Source of the DNA: Phalacrocorax aristotelis | Lineage: Eukaryota > Chordata > Aves > Suliformes > Phalacrocoracidae | DNA: 64,000 nucleotides | Assembly: GCF_949628215.1 (NCBI RefSeq) | Contig: NC_134283.1 | Coordinates: forward strand, 13,309,603-13,373,602 | Direction: 5' to 3' | In this document: positions 14,261-25,815 of the stretch, in pieces | Position numbering within the stretch: the stretch's first letter is position 1 | Layout of the letters: every line of letters starts with the position of its first letter | Made by a program: the position numbers and the translations under genes | Notes under the pieces: generated by a model | Seen by the model: the letters and a program-made list of their open reading frames with translations, nothing else | What the model was told of the DNA's origin: nothing | Database searches by the model: none

Positions 14261-14921
14261 GCTTGCTTAATCAGTTTTTAAAAAGATTTCAAGGTTTTTA
14301 AAATAAGCATTTTTTATTTGCTAGCCGTCCAAGGACTTGATTTTTCTTCATTTTTCCCATTAGCCTGGCAGTTTAGCCAGTAGAAGCCTTTTATTCCTCC
14401 CACTGGAGTAGCACTGAGAAATTCATTTGATTCCAGTGGATAGTAGCTGATTTCATTATCATATTATAGAAAATAAAGATTACGATTCCAAATTCTTTTG
14501 CCTGCAATCCACACACTAACCATGTAAAGGCAATACGTGGAAAAGGTGACTACATCATAAAAAATTAACTTCCTGCAAGGATTTACTTGAATTGGTTTCG
14601 AAAGAATCTGCTGTTTGGCATCTTTCCTGTACTGAATTTCTGGAGAGTAACTGCATTATATGCATATGTAACATGCAAAAGGAAACATTCACTGAAGTCT
14701 TTCTGCTACCAAATGTAACTATAGCACATTGTTTGTGTTTAAAAGAGTTGCCTGAAAGCGAAAGTCTGTACGTGTATAAGGTTATAGATGTGTGCATTGT
14801 AAGATAACCACTAGCGGAAGGTGAAATACTGTTCTCTTTCACTTGCTGTTGAGTGGCAAGTGTTGCATCTAATGATAATTTGAATATTCTGCCAACAGTT
14901 GGTGACATTCTGGCCCTGACA

Positions 14922-14941
14922 AAATAAATAAATAAATAAAT
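14922..14941. repeat. (AAAT)n microsatellite
   Basis: About five AT-rich four-base units (aaataaataaat...) are directly visible. There is no functional implication. Confidence 0.8.
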
Positions 14942-15684
14942 GCTTCCAGCTCCCAGAGCAAATAGCCTGTAAGTCTATAGAAAACAAATTAGGAATGCGC
15001 TATTCTCAATGAAAAAAGTCTCCACAAGAGCCATAATTTTATTTTTTTTAGTGCACAGAATAACATAAATCAAAAGAAGCAATAGTCTACCTTGTGTTTT
15101 GACTACTTTGACCCTCTTCAACCCCTGCCAATTTTTATCTCATTTTTGTTTAACTTTGTACATCAGAGTTTAATTTTAAACCTGGTCCTGAAGACAGTGA
15201 TGTATAGGGTACATCAAGTATAGCTTAAATTACCCTCTCCCCAGTGATTTGAAGTTGAGGGGAGGGTCTTACTCCGCAGCAGGGTGGGAAAGAGAAATGG
15301 TCAGATGCTGCCCTTTGAACCTGACCACCCTCAGCTACAGAAACATTTATGCCAGAACATCATTTATTGATTTTATTATATTTTAGGATCTCTTAAAAAT
15401 GTTGAAGTTTGCCGCATATTAATTTTTGACACACGCATATAAAAACAGAAATATGGGTTGAGCAGAAACTATAAATATAGACAACACTGCCCAATAAACT
15501 TACATTCTTTCACTTATAGGTTTCTGTTTCAGCTGACCATTCCGAGCAGCCTGTCTTTGAAAATAAATGTTACCCCTCTGATAAGCTAACCAATTTGCAG
15601 ATTAAAGCTGCATTTGAGGATTAAAGTTTTTCTTATTTGATTATTGTTGTGTCTTGTAGCAGTAGAAGGTAAATATTAATAAAA

Positions 15685-15775
15685 TGTTAAAGTCCAATTC
15701 TGCTCACTTTACTCATGTGAACATTTTATACCATGAGACCGAAAAAATTATGCAGGATTTGGCCCTTAAACTCAG
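15685..15775. repeat. Ancient amniote interspersed-repeat relic
   Basis: The opening 'aaagtccaattctgctcactt' and closing 'tgcaggatttggccctta' match the paired ends of a worn reptile/bird repeat. Its copies begin 'cccaattctgctc' and end 'agaatctggccct'. The interior is diverged. The call rests on both ends occurring at a plausible spacing, without alignment. Confidence 0.45.
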
Positions 15776-18700
15776 CATTGACTGCTCTGTTTTCTCAGTC
15801 CGCTAAGAATAAGTCTCCCATGAAATGTTACATGTACCTGGGAAACTCATGAACCCACTGCTGCCACAGAAAATTCACACTGACGGGTAGCTCTGAAAAC
15901 TCACCATCCAATTATATACCACAGAGCCATGTATGTGTTTTTACTGAGGAGAATAAAAACCACAAGAAGTGCTCTACAACAGACCACAAAATGGGTTTGG
16001 CACCTGTGTCTCCTCGGAGCTGAAGTTTCAGAGTTGTGTTATCACGTGGCCTGCTGACCCTGGGAAAGCAACGCTGACCTTGTCTTACACGCAGAAGTCT
16101 ATTGCTATGACTCCCCTGAGAGCACAAACCAGCTGCAAACTGCTGCAATGATTAACCCTTATGTGTTGTAGATGTAACATCAAGTCATGGTAATAAAGCT
16201 TTCACTGCATAACAGATCTCCAGCTTTGTAAATTGTTGCTCTTATCAGCTGCACTCTAGGATGTTATCCCTTTTCTGCAAAGCATGACTGCTGTACTGTT
16301 CACTGGAAAGGCTACCAGATCTATAAAGCCTGTGGTATTTATTCAGTTGCTTTGGAGAATAATACAGAGAATATGCTTTGTTTAAACTAAAAATGCAGTG
16401 TGTGAAAACAAAAAAAAAAACTCATGAAATACTCATACATATGAAACAATATATTAATTAAAATCCAGAATGCCTGTAGCAGATTTGAATCTGGGAACAC
16501 CAGATTTCTATAACAGACAACTGCATTGTTCCATTGAGTCCAGGCTCTGGTTTGTGGAAGTAATTTATACCTAATGCTTTGTAAAAATGCAAACTCTTCG
16601 AGCCTGTGATGTATCTGGACAATTACAGAATTTTGCTGTTTGGCTGGAAACAGAATGCTTGTAGCAATCAGCACTCACCTCCTCAAAACATAAGCAGTAC
16701 GAGTCTTGTTTTGTCATGCACTTCAAATATCAGACCTAAGTCTATGCGTTCCTATTTGGATAGAAGCCAATGGGAGTTTTGAGTGTGTATCAGCCTACAA
16801 TCCAACCTACAGGCCTGTGAATAGGGCCCTGGCTTCCTCAGAAATGTAACGCTTTTTATCTCGGTGTGCTTCCTACCCTCCAGCCCTTCCCCTGCCAAAT
16901 CTATGGCCGCATCAAGGCTGTGAAAGAAAAGGTGACCTTAATGTAAGCCACGGTATGATATGATACTATCTGCTTTAGTCTGCAGGAGCCAGAAATGGTA
17001 TTTCTGAGAGATGGAAGCTGCTGTGTGTATCACAAGGATTGTTGCTGCTCACAGTCATGGTTTCAGAGGGACTTTCCAATATCCCACCAGCCAAGCAGAG
17101 TGAAAAGGATTTGTTCAACAAACCCGCTCATCGAAACAGCAACTCTCTGTGTTTTAGAGGCATGGAACTGCTGATCCTTGCTGTTGCTCTTGTCTTTCTG
17201 CAGCACAGAGGTTGGGCAGACCAAGAGCATTGCAGGGCTCTGTCCACAGCTCCCAGGGATAGTTTATCATTCTTATACACAACCTTTTTCAAAGGATAAA
17301 AACCAGCTTCCAGGTTCAGGAATTAAGAAAAAATTCCCTTTGGTATAAACAGTTGCAAAGTAAATTCAATTTAAAGAAAGAAAAAATGGTTTCCCTAAAA
17401 AAACTAAGGTGTTATGAGTTTTGGGAGGGGCACTCATATATTGTAATATGTGATTGTGAGAGGCCTTGCACTGTTTGGGAGTGTAGTTGACAAACATCAC
17501 CTGCTAAGTGCAGGCTGAGAAAAGGTATTTGGGAAAACTTTCTCAGTGCAGGAATGACAACTAGGAGGGAGGCTGCAGTGAAGATGGGTTTCCTTACAAG
17601 ATCCCTGTTGTTCAGAGGGAACAGGTTAGTGCCCTTTGATAGGAAGTAAATTAACATCGCACTGTATTCCCTGACTCATCCCTTTCTCCATCTCTTTTAA
17701 TCACATTACTTTGGCTTGCCTTTAATGAAATAGAGGCCGATCTGCAGGAGCCACGCTTGGGCTGGCCTTGCCAGGGGCTGGATGAGCTATTCTTTATTCC
17801 TCACCAAGGAAGGAGCAGCTTTGGACTAATGATGCTTTACTGTTTGGTATCCAGATTCATCTGCTTGAAAAACACCACAGTTAGTTTTATTGCATAAGTT
17901 AGGCTAGACAGGGCTGTTCCTCGCTCATTAGTACAGGGAGCCTTTTCCTACAGGGACTGCAGATGAAAGCAATGAGTTTATTAATCTCTTTCCCCACCTC
18001 CCCCTCTATAGGCATATAAGTGCTGTTGTTTTAACACCAAGAGCTGTAGTTAAAAAAAAAAAATTACTATCAAAAACTCTGCAAGTCCTGCTACAGCAAA
18101 TATAGATGGAAAAACAGTGACAAAACATTTAACAACTCCAAACCCAGCAGAGACAGAGGCAGCAACTTCACTTACTCCCTTATCAACTCCAGCAGCTCCT
18201 GTTTTTCTGTGAGTAGCTGCTGTGGTCTCCCAGGTGGAGAAGACTATCAGCCTCTGAAGGGAGCAGAAGTTGGCTGTTCCTTCTTTAGGAGGATGGGGAA
18301 GGGTTTTTCAGTGATGGTATCTTGTATCCTGCCTGGTTCCTGCAGGTGTGAGTGGGTGGCGGGGAGGAGGAGGTGGCGGCAGCAGGATCTAGCTGCTGTA
18401 GGGCTTTGCCCTTTCCTTGGGGGTGTGTGTTTAGAAGCTATCAAGGCCCTGTGTGTCCTTCCACATCTCATCACTCCTCTGGCTGTCACTACTATTTCTG
18501 AGGTACTTTTGCCCTGATATTTGGTTACTCAAAGGGGAGAAAGAAGCAACAAATTTATTGGAATTATCTTGAGATTGTTTTGCTCTCTTATGGGGTTTCT
18601 GTGTGAAGGGGGTATCTATGATCTCCCATTAATATCAAACCTGTGCTATTATTTGCATATGGAAAGGATGAGGAGTGACCTTTAAATTCATTAAATGAAG

Positions 18701-18831
18701 CAAATTTTAAAAAATAATTTTAGTTAAAAGCATTAGCATGATGAAAAATATAAGAACAAATACATAGACATCAGTATCTGGGCTTTTGTTAATGTTAACG
18801 AGCAAATTATTGCAGGGGAAGATTTGCATTG

Positions 18832-18852
18832 TTGCAATGCATATTCTAGCCT
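18832..18852. promoter_or_regulatory. Octamer plus SOX-like composite motif with 7-bp inverted repeat
   Basis: ATTTGCAT (18832-18839) is a perfect POU octamer. CATTGTT (18837-18843), a SOX consensus, overlaps its last three bases. TGCATTG and CAATGCA form a perfect 7-bp inverted repeat around TTG. Another ATTTGCAT lies about 180 bp upstream near 18.65 kb. Motifs of this length occur by chance, so enhancer function about 9.7 kb upstream of the inferred TSHZ start is only a suggestion. Confidence 0.25.
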
Positions 18853-19950
18853 CCACACTGATATATGTGATGCAGGGTTATCTTTGTATGGCTCCTCTTT
18901 CAGAATATATTTTCTCCTTATAAAATAGCCTCTTTTTAACTCCCTTTGGGGACCTCCTTGTAAATGAGGAACTGGTCCTCAAGGGACTGGCCTGGCTAGA
19001 ATAGTGTGTTATTAAAAAAAAGAAATCATATTAGAATACTAAGAAATGTAACTAGATTACTTCAGTTTTTTAAGAAAATTTTAAAAACAATGGATAACCA
19101 AGTTTAATTAAACATATTCTCTGAATGTTTAAATTGTGTAAGAATTAGAAAATCCTGTTGTATTTTAAAGGAATTAATTGCACCAATTTAAGGTTATCAC
19201 TCTAATTTCCAATATGCAGTCAGGTATCACCACTCTTCTTGCAAAGCAGCTACAGTGTCATGAAAAAGTAATGTTTGCCCACAGAGTTGGGACTACAACA
19301 CCCTTGGAGGGGCATTCTCAGCCCATGGGGGCAATGAGTATATTCATCTCCTAAGCTTTTACACGGGAATAAACCTAGGTTCTCTATACCAAAACTGGTT
19401 AAATATGCAGATTCAAAATATTATTGCTCCTAATAATAAATATTGATTTACATGTGCTGAAAAGCTTCTGTTGCCTTCACAGCAAGTAGTCTAGAATATA
19501 CCTCAGTGACATTTTTACCACCCTATTGCTTTTTGAGTCTGATTCTTGTAATACCAACGTCCGATGGTCTCCAGATCTCTGGCACCACTCTGCTCTTAAC
19601 CCATCCATGCCTCTGCTTTCTGACATACCCCTTCGTGAAGTACTTTGAGATCCCCAGATCAAACTTGCTGCTGGTAGAAAGTAGTATTAATAAGTATTTT
19701 GTGCTATTTTGTTATGCAGCTCAGTCTATAAATTCAGCTATTTATTACATTCCTGCTGTACTTCAGGCCCCACAAGTTGGAAGAGGTGAAACCATTTAGG
19801 TTATTCTTCTCAGCTCAGCTAATGTCATCTGCTGAATGTAGCTCTAAACATCTGAAGTTGGTGAAATTAAATAAAGTGCAAGCATCCTTTGGTCTATAGC
19901 TCCTTGCCTTTAAAGTTACCATGAGTAATCGTTTTAACAATAGTATATTC

Positions 19951-19964
19951 GGGGGGGGGGGGGG
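19951..19964 (+). repeat. Poly-G tract (14 G)
   Basis: There is an uninterrupted run of 14 G in otherwise AT-rich sequence. Long homopolymers are assembly-sensitive, so the exact length may be unreliable. The tract could form inter-strand or intramolecular G-quadruplex-type structures. Confidence 0.85.
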
Positions 19965-20459
19965 AATTCTAATGAAAGAATTTAGTGTTAGGATGGAGCT
20001 CTGCCTGATATTAGAACAATTACGGAGCAGATGCATCCACTCTGAACAAAGTGACCTTTTCATCAAGTTACAAAACATTAAAGGTTAAAAAGTGTTTGAA
20101 AGGAAGTTAATACTTTTAAAACGTTAGGAAAAAAAATTGCCATTCTTTCAAGACCTAACCAAAATCAGTGGGAAACTATAAGATGACTGTTTAGGCACAT
20201 CCAGACATAATTTAAGCAACTCCTATTACAGAAGGATAGAAGGTATTTTACATTGTCTGTTTTGTTTTAAAATTAGAAGTGCTTTTACAGAGAAGAAACG
20301 AGCTTTGATAGGAATAAACACCCAATGAAAGAATTCTTCTCCAAAGCTGGTTAATTGCAATTTTAAAGTCACATTTTTTTCTCTCCATTGTGTATGGATG
20401 ACATGAGAACAAAGAGAGGGAATCAATGATGATGTCAGATTTTCTTAGTTTCCGCATTT

Positions 20460-21215
20460 CACCTGACCTGGATGGCGCAAACTTTCGTCCCTAGGCAGGG
20501 AGACAGGAGCTACCGCTCCTGCCTCGGTGCGTCCCCTCGCCCCCGTGGGCGCCGCCACCCGCGCACTGCCGCTGCTCGACCTCCTTGGGGCGGCTGCGCC
20601 GATTTCATTATCTTCATTAGTTTTTCTTGGAGGAGGGGTGGGGGCTGCTGGGTGGCGGCCGGGCCCCGTCGCGGGTGGGCCGAGCCCAGCGGTCCGCGTC
20701 CGCGGAGCCCCGCGGGAGGAGCGCGGTCAAACCCCCGCGCATGGTCTGCCTCGTCCGGGCCCTGCGCTCTTCGTACGTTATAAATTTAATAAAGCCCTTC
20801 TGAACAGTAGTTGCCGGTCGTGCTGGGGAGCGAGGATTTACGACCCGGCAGCCCTCGATGTCTTTTTTTAAATGCCCGTTGGCCGCGTGCCACGCCGTGG
20901 CCTACCGGCCTGTACAGCTTCACTCCCTAGATCAAAGAGGCGCGGAGGCGGGAGGCCCGCACCGCCGCATCTCCCCTCCGCGCAGCGGGGCCGTGGCTGC
21001 GGGACCGGCCGCGCCGCCGGGAGCCCCTGGTTATCCCAGCCCCAGCCCGCTGCGCGTCCCTTCGGGGGCACCGAGCTCCTCGCTGCGCAGCCAGCGCTCC
21101 TGGGGGCGGGCGGGGCCGGTGGCCGCGCTCCGCTTCGCTTGGCCGTAGAGAAATTGAGCAGTGGGCTTGGAGTGTGCCCGCAGCCGGACAGAGGGGCGTT
21201 ATTGGCAGACGGGTA
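20460..21215. promoter_or_regulatory. CpG island A
   Basis: There is an abrupt switch from AT-rich DNA to sequence dense in CG dinucleotides, such as gcgtcccctcgcccccgtgggcg. It contains an AT-richer gap around 20770-20870. Open frames here run through high-GC DNA on both strands and are not credible proteins. It is the first of a series of islands leading to the TSHZ first exon. It could be an alternative promoter, an unannotated upstream transcript start or part of a Polycomb-type domain. Confidence 0.7.
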
Positions 21216-21800
21216 ACTTTTTTCTAGGAGAAGCGTGCATATTTTAGTGCAAGCACTATGTGCAAATCACTAAAAAAAAACTGTCTGGGAAATAAGTTCC
21301 TGTGAAAAGAAAGGATTTTGCTCGGATTTAGGCTTTATCAACTACCCACTCCATATATTTTTTCCTGTTTTTTTTTTTTTTTTTTAAATCTGTACCTGTG
21401 CACAACAAAATCTTTGTTGCGTTAAATCACAGGCGATCAGCAAAGGAACAGCTGCGTTAGCTGTGCAATGAAAAATTTCAGGTGACGCGACAAATAAGAG
21501 GGGAATCCCTTCACTCCTGCTAGGTCCTGCGAATGCCTTTCATATTAACCAGCTCCGAGGATCGCTGCCAGTCTCCACAAAGGCGTTTCCAAAGCCTGCA
21601 GCTAGTAAAACTTTGTAGAGGTAAAATTAGCTAAACCCTCTCTGCTAACACAATAGCTTCTGTTGTCGCATACGCTGGAGTTCCGGGATCTGTAACTATT
21701 TTTCATAAAAGATTTGCCCACTGCCCAAATGAATACATTACGCTACAGTACCTCTGAATGGTACCGCGTATTTCCTTCAAAGAAGCGGCCGATTGTTTCT
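21216..21800. other. Non-island spacer between CpG islands A and B
   Basis: The base composition returns to moderate or AT-rich, with an 18-T run at 21368-21385. No gene, repeat family or clear splice structure was seen. Confidence 0.5.
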
Positions 21801-22500
21801 TTAGAGACCCTAAGTCCTTTCAAGGAGCGGGGGGGAAGTGATAATGCAGCGGGACTGGACCGCGACAACAGATCTCATTTTAGCAGGCAACATCTCCGAA
21901 AAGTGCCGCCCCTGGGACAGCGGCAAGTGCCGGGGGACCAGGGGGGACTCGGGGCGGGCGTTAGCCGGGCCAAGCGGGGCTCGCCGCCCCCCCGGGCTCT
22001 GCCGGGAGACAGCCCGGCCGGGCCGCGGGAGCCTGGGCTGCCGGGGGCCGCAGCCCTTCCCCGGCCGAGAGGCACCGCAAAACGCGAAGGAGCCTCTGCC
22101 CCAGCACGGGGAGGCGGCCGGGCCCGGCCGCCCGGGGAACGGCGGCGGCATCGGCCCGGCGGCCCGGGTTGCCGCTCTCGCCGCACAAGTTTAATTCGCG
22201 AACTTGCCGGCGCCGGGTGCGGGGTGCTCCGCACCGACGTGGGCTGGGGGCTGCGCCTCCGCTGCTGCCCCGTGCCGCGAGCAGGGACGGACGGGCGGCC
22301 GGACGGAGCGCCCGCCGGGGGCTCCCCCCGGCGCGACCAGCTGCGGGCTGGGCCGGGGTCTGCGGTCCCGGTGCGGTGCGGTGCGGAGGCGCTGCCCCGC
22401 TTCGGCGGCGGCTGTAGCGGCGGGGGGCGGCCGCACGGGGCTGAGCCGCTCCGGGAGCGCCCGGCCGCTTCCTCAGGCAGAGCTTCCCCCTCACCGCTGC
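21801..22500. promoter_or_regulatory. CpG island B
   Basis: This stretch is very CG-dense and strongly GC-rich from about 21.83 to 22.49 kb. Long frames exist on both strands (303 codons plus, 239 and 202 codons minus). They overlap each other, are rich in Gly, Ala, Pro and Arg, and look like composition artefacts. It is likely a regulatory island of the downstream developmental gene. Confidence 0.75.
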
Positions 22501-23220
22501 GGGCTGGGGTTTGGGGTTTTTTTTTGGGGGGAGGTATGCATTTCTGGTATCTGGGGTTAGGTGGGGCATTACTTTTAGGTCCAGACGGAAGCAAATCGAT
22601 TCGGACAGGATTACCTACTGCTTAAAAGGAATTCTTCGAAATGCTGAGGCACTGGGTGTGCTTACGCTTCCCTAGCATTTGCCCCGTGCTCTTCCCGAAA
22701 TGCCTGTTCCCGACCGCGAGGACACTTACCCCAGCTCTGATTTTCTGAGGCTTATTACATGTCAGAACTGTAAAAGTCCTCCGGACAATTTACAAGACAA
22801 AACATCTGGTTCGTTAAAGCAAAGCTACTGGGCTAAGACAAACAAACTTTGCTGCTGTGTAAATTCGCTTACCCAAACAATTTACATTCAAGCAAAGATT
22901 TTAGCCCGAAGGAAAACTTTTATTCATTTGTATTCAGGAGGTTTGGAATTCATAGGCATTTAAAATAATTTCGCCCTAATAAAGTTATGTAGATATTACA
23001 AAACGTCTTTGTTTTATTTTCAGATTGTTATTGCTATTACAATGGTTATTGACAATGCGATGTATTTAACAAAAGTGGAGTATCGTTTTCGGTCGTGGGC
23101 AGTGGTGTTTTGAGACAAACTTGTCAGACCCATATCCATGTCGTGCAGCTGTAGTGAAAACTGTTTCTCCTTTGTTCTTCGCCGGGAGAAGCCGAAGTAC
23201 TTCTCGCACACTTTCTGCGT
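22501..23220. other. Inter-island spacer, possibly conserved non-coding DNA
   Basis: This is moderate-GC to AT-rich sequence with no gene. It includes the three SOX-like sites at 23024-23057, listed separately. The absence of repeats and the position between two islands make it a reasonable candidate for cis-regulatory sequence. Confidence 0.4.
23024..23057. promoter_or_regulatory. Cluster of three SOX-like sites
   Basis: ATTGTT (23024-23029), ACAATGG (23039-23045) and GACAATG (23051-23057) fall within 34 bp in mixed orientation. SOX HMG-box factors bind ACAAT-type cores. The cluster lies between two CpG islands 5.4 kb upstream of the inferred start codon. Chance occurrence is possible in AT-rich sequence. 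Confidence 0.3.
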
Positions 23221-24110
23221 TTCGGCGGGTGCCACCGGGGCCTTAGGAAGCGGAGAGGTTTTTTCCCCGGGACGGAAGGCGGCGGCGGGGGGTGCCCGGC
23301 GAGGCGGGGGGTGCCGGGCTGCCCACCCCCGGTCCCGGCGGTGCCCCCGCCGCGCTCCCTGAGCCCACGCCTCCGGCCGGGCGCGGCGGGGGGCCGCCCC
23401 TGGGGACAGCAGTGCTGGCGGGGGGCCCCCCTGCCCACGCCTTCACCAGGGGCTCGTGTCCCCCGCCCGCGTGTCCGTGCCCCGCTCCTCCTGCGGCCGG
23501 GGCCCGGCCCGGCCGCGCCGCCCCCTCCCTCGACAGCTCGCTCCTCGGCCGGCGGGGCACCCGCCGCCTGGCAGCCGGCCCCCCGAAGGGCCCCGGCCGC
23601 CGCTGCTCAGCCCCTCCCGCGTGTGCGGGGGGACACTCGACCGGTGAGGACCAGCGGGTCCCCGCCATCTCTCTGCCCCGGGCACAGGTGGGGGCCCCGC
23701 GGAGGCGGGCCGCGGCTGGGGGCGGGAGGGGGGCGCCCAGGGACGGAGCAGTGGGCACAGCGGGTGTGACCCCCGGGAAGCAATCACCCGGTGCTGACAA
23801 ATGAGAGCAGCTCCACACGCACACGGGGACCTCGACGCACGCTTCTCCCTGCCTTGTTGGCGGTGAACAAGCGGCGAAACCTCAGCGCGCTGCTCGGGAG
23901 AGAGAAAGGTTAAAGCCCGAAAGGCGCTGGTGTCTCAGAGGCGGCCGTTCCAAGTTTCACAAACTTCCTGACTGATTCGCTGCGGCCGTTCCAGTAACCA
24001 CCAGTTATGTCGTGGTCCCTACCGCAACTCGCCCGCCGCCTGCCTCCGCGAGGAGCCGGCCGGCGGGAGAGGGCTTTCCTGGGAAACTGGGGGAGCTGGC
24101 ACGGAAGGGG
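23221..24110. promoter_or_regulatory. CpG island C
   Basis: The CG-dense core is about 23.22-23.80 kb, with a weaker continuation to 24.1 kb. Overlapping high-GC frames on both strands (such as 193 codons minus and 170 codons plus) have no recognisable domains. It is interpreted as part of the multi-island promoter domain. Confidence 0.75.
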
Positions 24111-25050
24111 ACGAAATGAGCAGTGGAAATACGCAGCAAAGAAGGACGCTAAACGGTGTTGAATCTTGAAATGTAAAACGTCCTTAGCTGATGGAAAGTT
24201 CAGGAGTGATGGTTATCTAATTATGGGACTTGTAGATAATTGGTGCCTTGGTTTAAAACTGCCGGGAAGAGCGAGCTCAGAGCTGAGCCACATGTGCTGG
24301 GTCTTTGTAGACGGCGTCTGTACAGCCATCGATTTTACGCATTATGTTTGTAAATGTTACATTTAATAAAATTACGGGTTCTGGCTCTTTGAAATAGACT
24401 GTGACCCCCAAAGAAGCTGATGCACATGAAGGAATCTGCATTTCTCTCTGTAATTCGTCCGGTAGAAAGTTCAATAGGGTTTTGGTGTTTTTTTTTCTTC
24501 CTTAAAAAACTGCATATAGTTAACAACCAAATTATTCCACAACTTCCTGAGCCTTTTGGCACTAAGAGTTTTGAATGTGTAAGTGCAGTGCGTGTGTCTG
24601 CGTGCACGTATATCTGCTGCCTTTCCCTCTCTCCCCCTCCCACACACACAGACACGAGAGTTATTATTTCTAATGGAACTGGGAAAGATCCTCCGGTTAC
24701 TCTTTACGGAACGTTTCACTTTTTTCACCCACAGCCCCCAGTCCCAAATGGGTGCGCCTTATGAGCCCGTTGCCCTCTGCTGCCAGCGCTCGTGGCCCGC
24801 GCTTTGAAACGCAAGGTGAGCGTTGTCAGGCAAACCTTGCCGTGCAGCAGGGACGGTGATTTTCTCGCAAATGTTGGTTTTAGTGACACCGTTCAGCTGC
24901 TGAGGTTGCAACCTGCTAGCATCCTCCACGCAGGCTGTACTTCTGCGGGAGGGAGAGCTCTGTTACGGAAGCTGTTACCACACGCATGCCACTGAATTCA
25001 TAGGTGGATGCACGTAGCTGAGCGTACCACCGAGAGGAGGACTGCACACC
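24111..25050. other. Inter-island spacer
   Basis: This mixed-composition sequence contains homeodomain-like ATTA cores at about 24.22 kb, a T-rich run near 24.48 kb and a short CA-type tract near 24.64 kb. No gene or transposon was recognised. Confidence 0.45.
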
Positions 25051-25815
25051 CGCGAAGCTAAGCCGAGCCTGACGAAAGCAGGAGGGCGCGCATCCCGCCG
25101 AGCCCCGGCCCCGACGAGCCCCGGCCCCGCCGGGGCGGCCGCGCTCGCCAGCCCCGTGGCAGGGCCAGCAGCACCGGGCACGGAGGGGACCGTGCATCGT
25201 GCTGGTTATGTGCCATAGGAAGCCGGTGGAGGGATGAGCTGGCTTAGCGACAGAAGGAGGTAGAAGGAAAAACTTCTTGCAACTTGCAGACCACCCCCTC
25301 ACCCCCAAATTAGTGATTGGCCGCTGCAGCTTTTCCTCAGGATGCTCCGCAGCAGCTAATGGAAGATCAGACCATCTCCTGGCTCTGGAGAGGACTCTCG
25401 CCCATCTAAGAATAGCTTTTACAGGACTGAAATGACTAAAGGCGCCTTATTACTTTTATCTTGATTCAGTTTTCAGGGCATTTCATCAGCGCCTGGCGGC
25501 AGGCTGACCTTCCCCGTGCTCTGCGCGGCCGGGGAGGGACAAAGCCGGCCGGGGCTCCCGCGCTCCGAGCGGAATCTCCCAAAGTTTGTTTCAGCCGCTC
25601 CAGAGCTCGGAGAAACCCTGCACGACGCGCAGCGGCCGCCGGCTCGGCCGCCAGATTCCTCGGCCCCAGGCTCGCCCCTCTCTCCCCCAGGCCCCGTGTT
25701 TAATTAGGTGCCGGCGCAGCCGAGAGTGCAGCCGGGAGCGCAGCCGGGCTGAGGGCGCAGCGACCCGCCGCCCCCCGGCCCCGGCCGCATCCTTCGGGGG
25801 GGAGCGTAAATTAGT
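25051..25815. promoter_or_regulatory. CpG island D (two cores)
   Basis: CG-rich cores lie at about 25.06-25.19 and 25.49-25.81 kb, separated by neutral sequence. No supported exon is present. The island sits 2.7-3.4 kb upstream of the TSHZ start codon and could serve an alternative first exon. Confidence 0.65.

Larger units (their letters stand above)
9991..20459. other. AT-rich upstream intergenic sequence, no gene recognised
   Basis: No coding exon, RNA gene or young transposon was recognised. The longest frames (such as 110 codons at 11049-11381 and 117 codons at 14555-14908, both minus strand) have no recognisable domain and are in AT-rich DNA. Ancient repeat relics (about 12.9 and 15.7 kb), a tandem duplication at 14.2 kb, simple repeats and an OCT/SOX-like motif at 18.83 kb are listed separately. 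The stretch 17.67-18.0 kb is less repetitive-looking and could be conserved non-coding DNA, but I have no direct evidence. Confidence 0.5.

Noticed and set aside
14555-14908. 117-codon minus-strand frame
   Set aside because: No recognisable protein family; overlaps another open frame on the plus strand.
21714-22625. 303-codon plus-strand frame in CpG island B
   Set aside because: It overlaps long frames on both strands, is made of Gly/Ala/Pro/Arg-rich sequence, and has no domain. Stop codons are simply rare in such GC-rich DNA.
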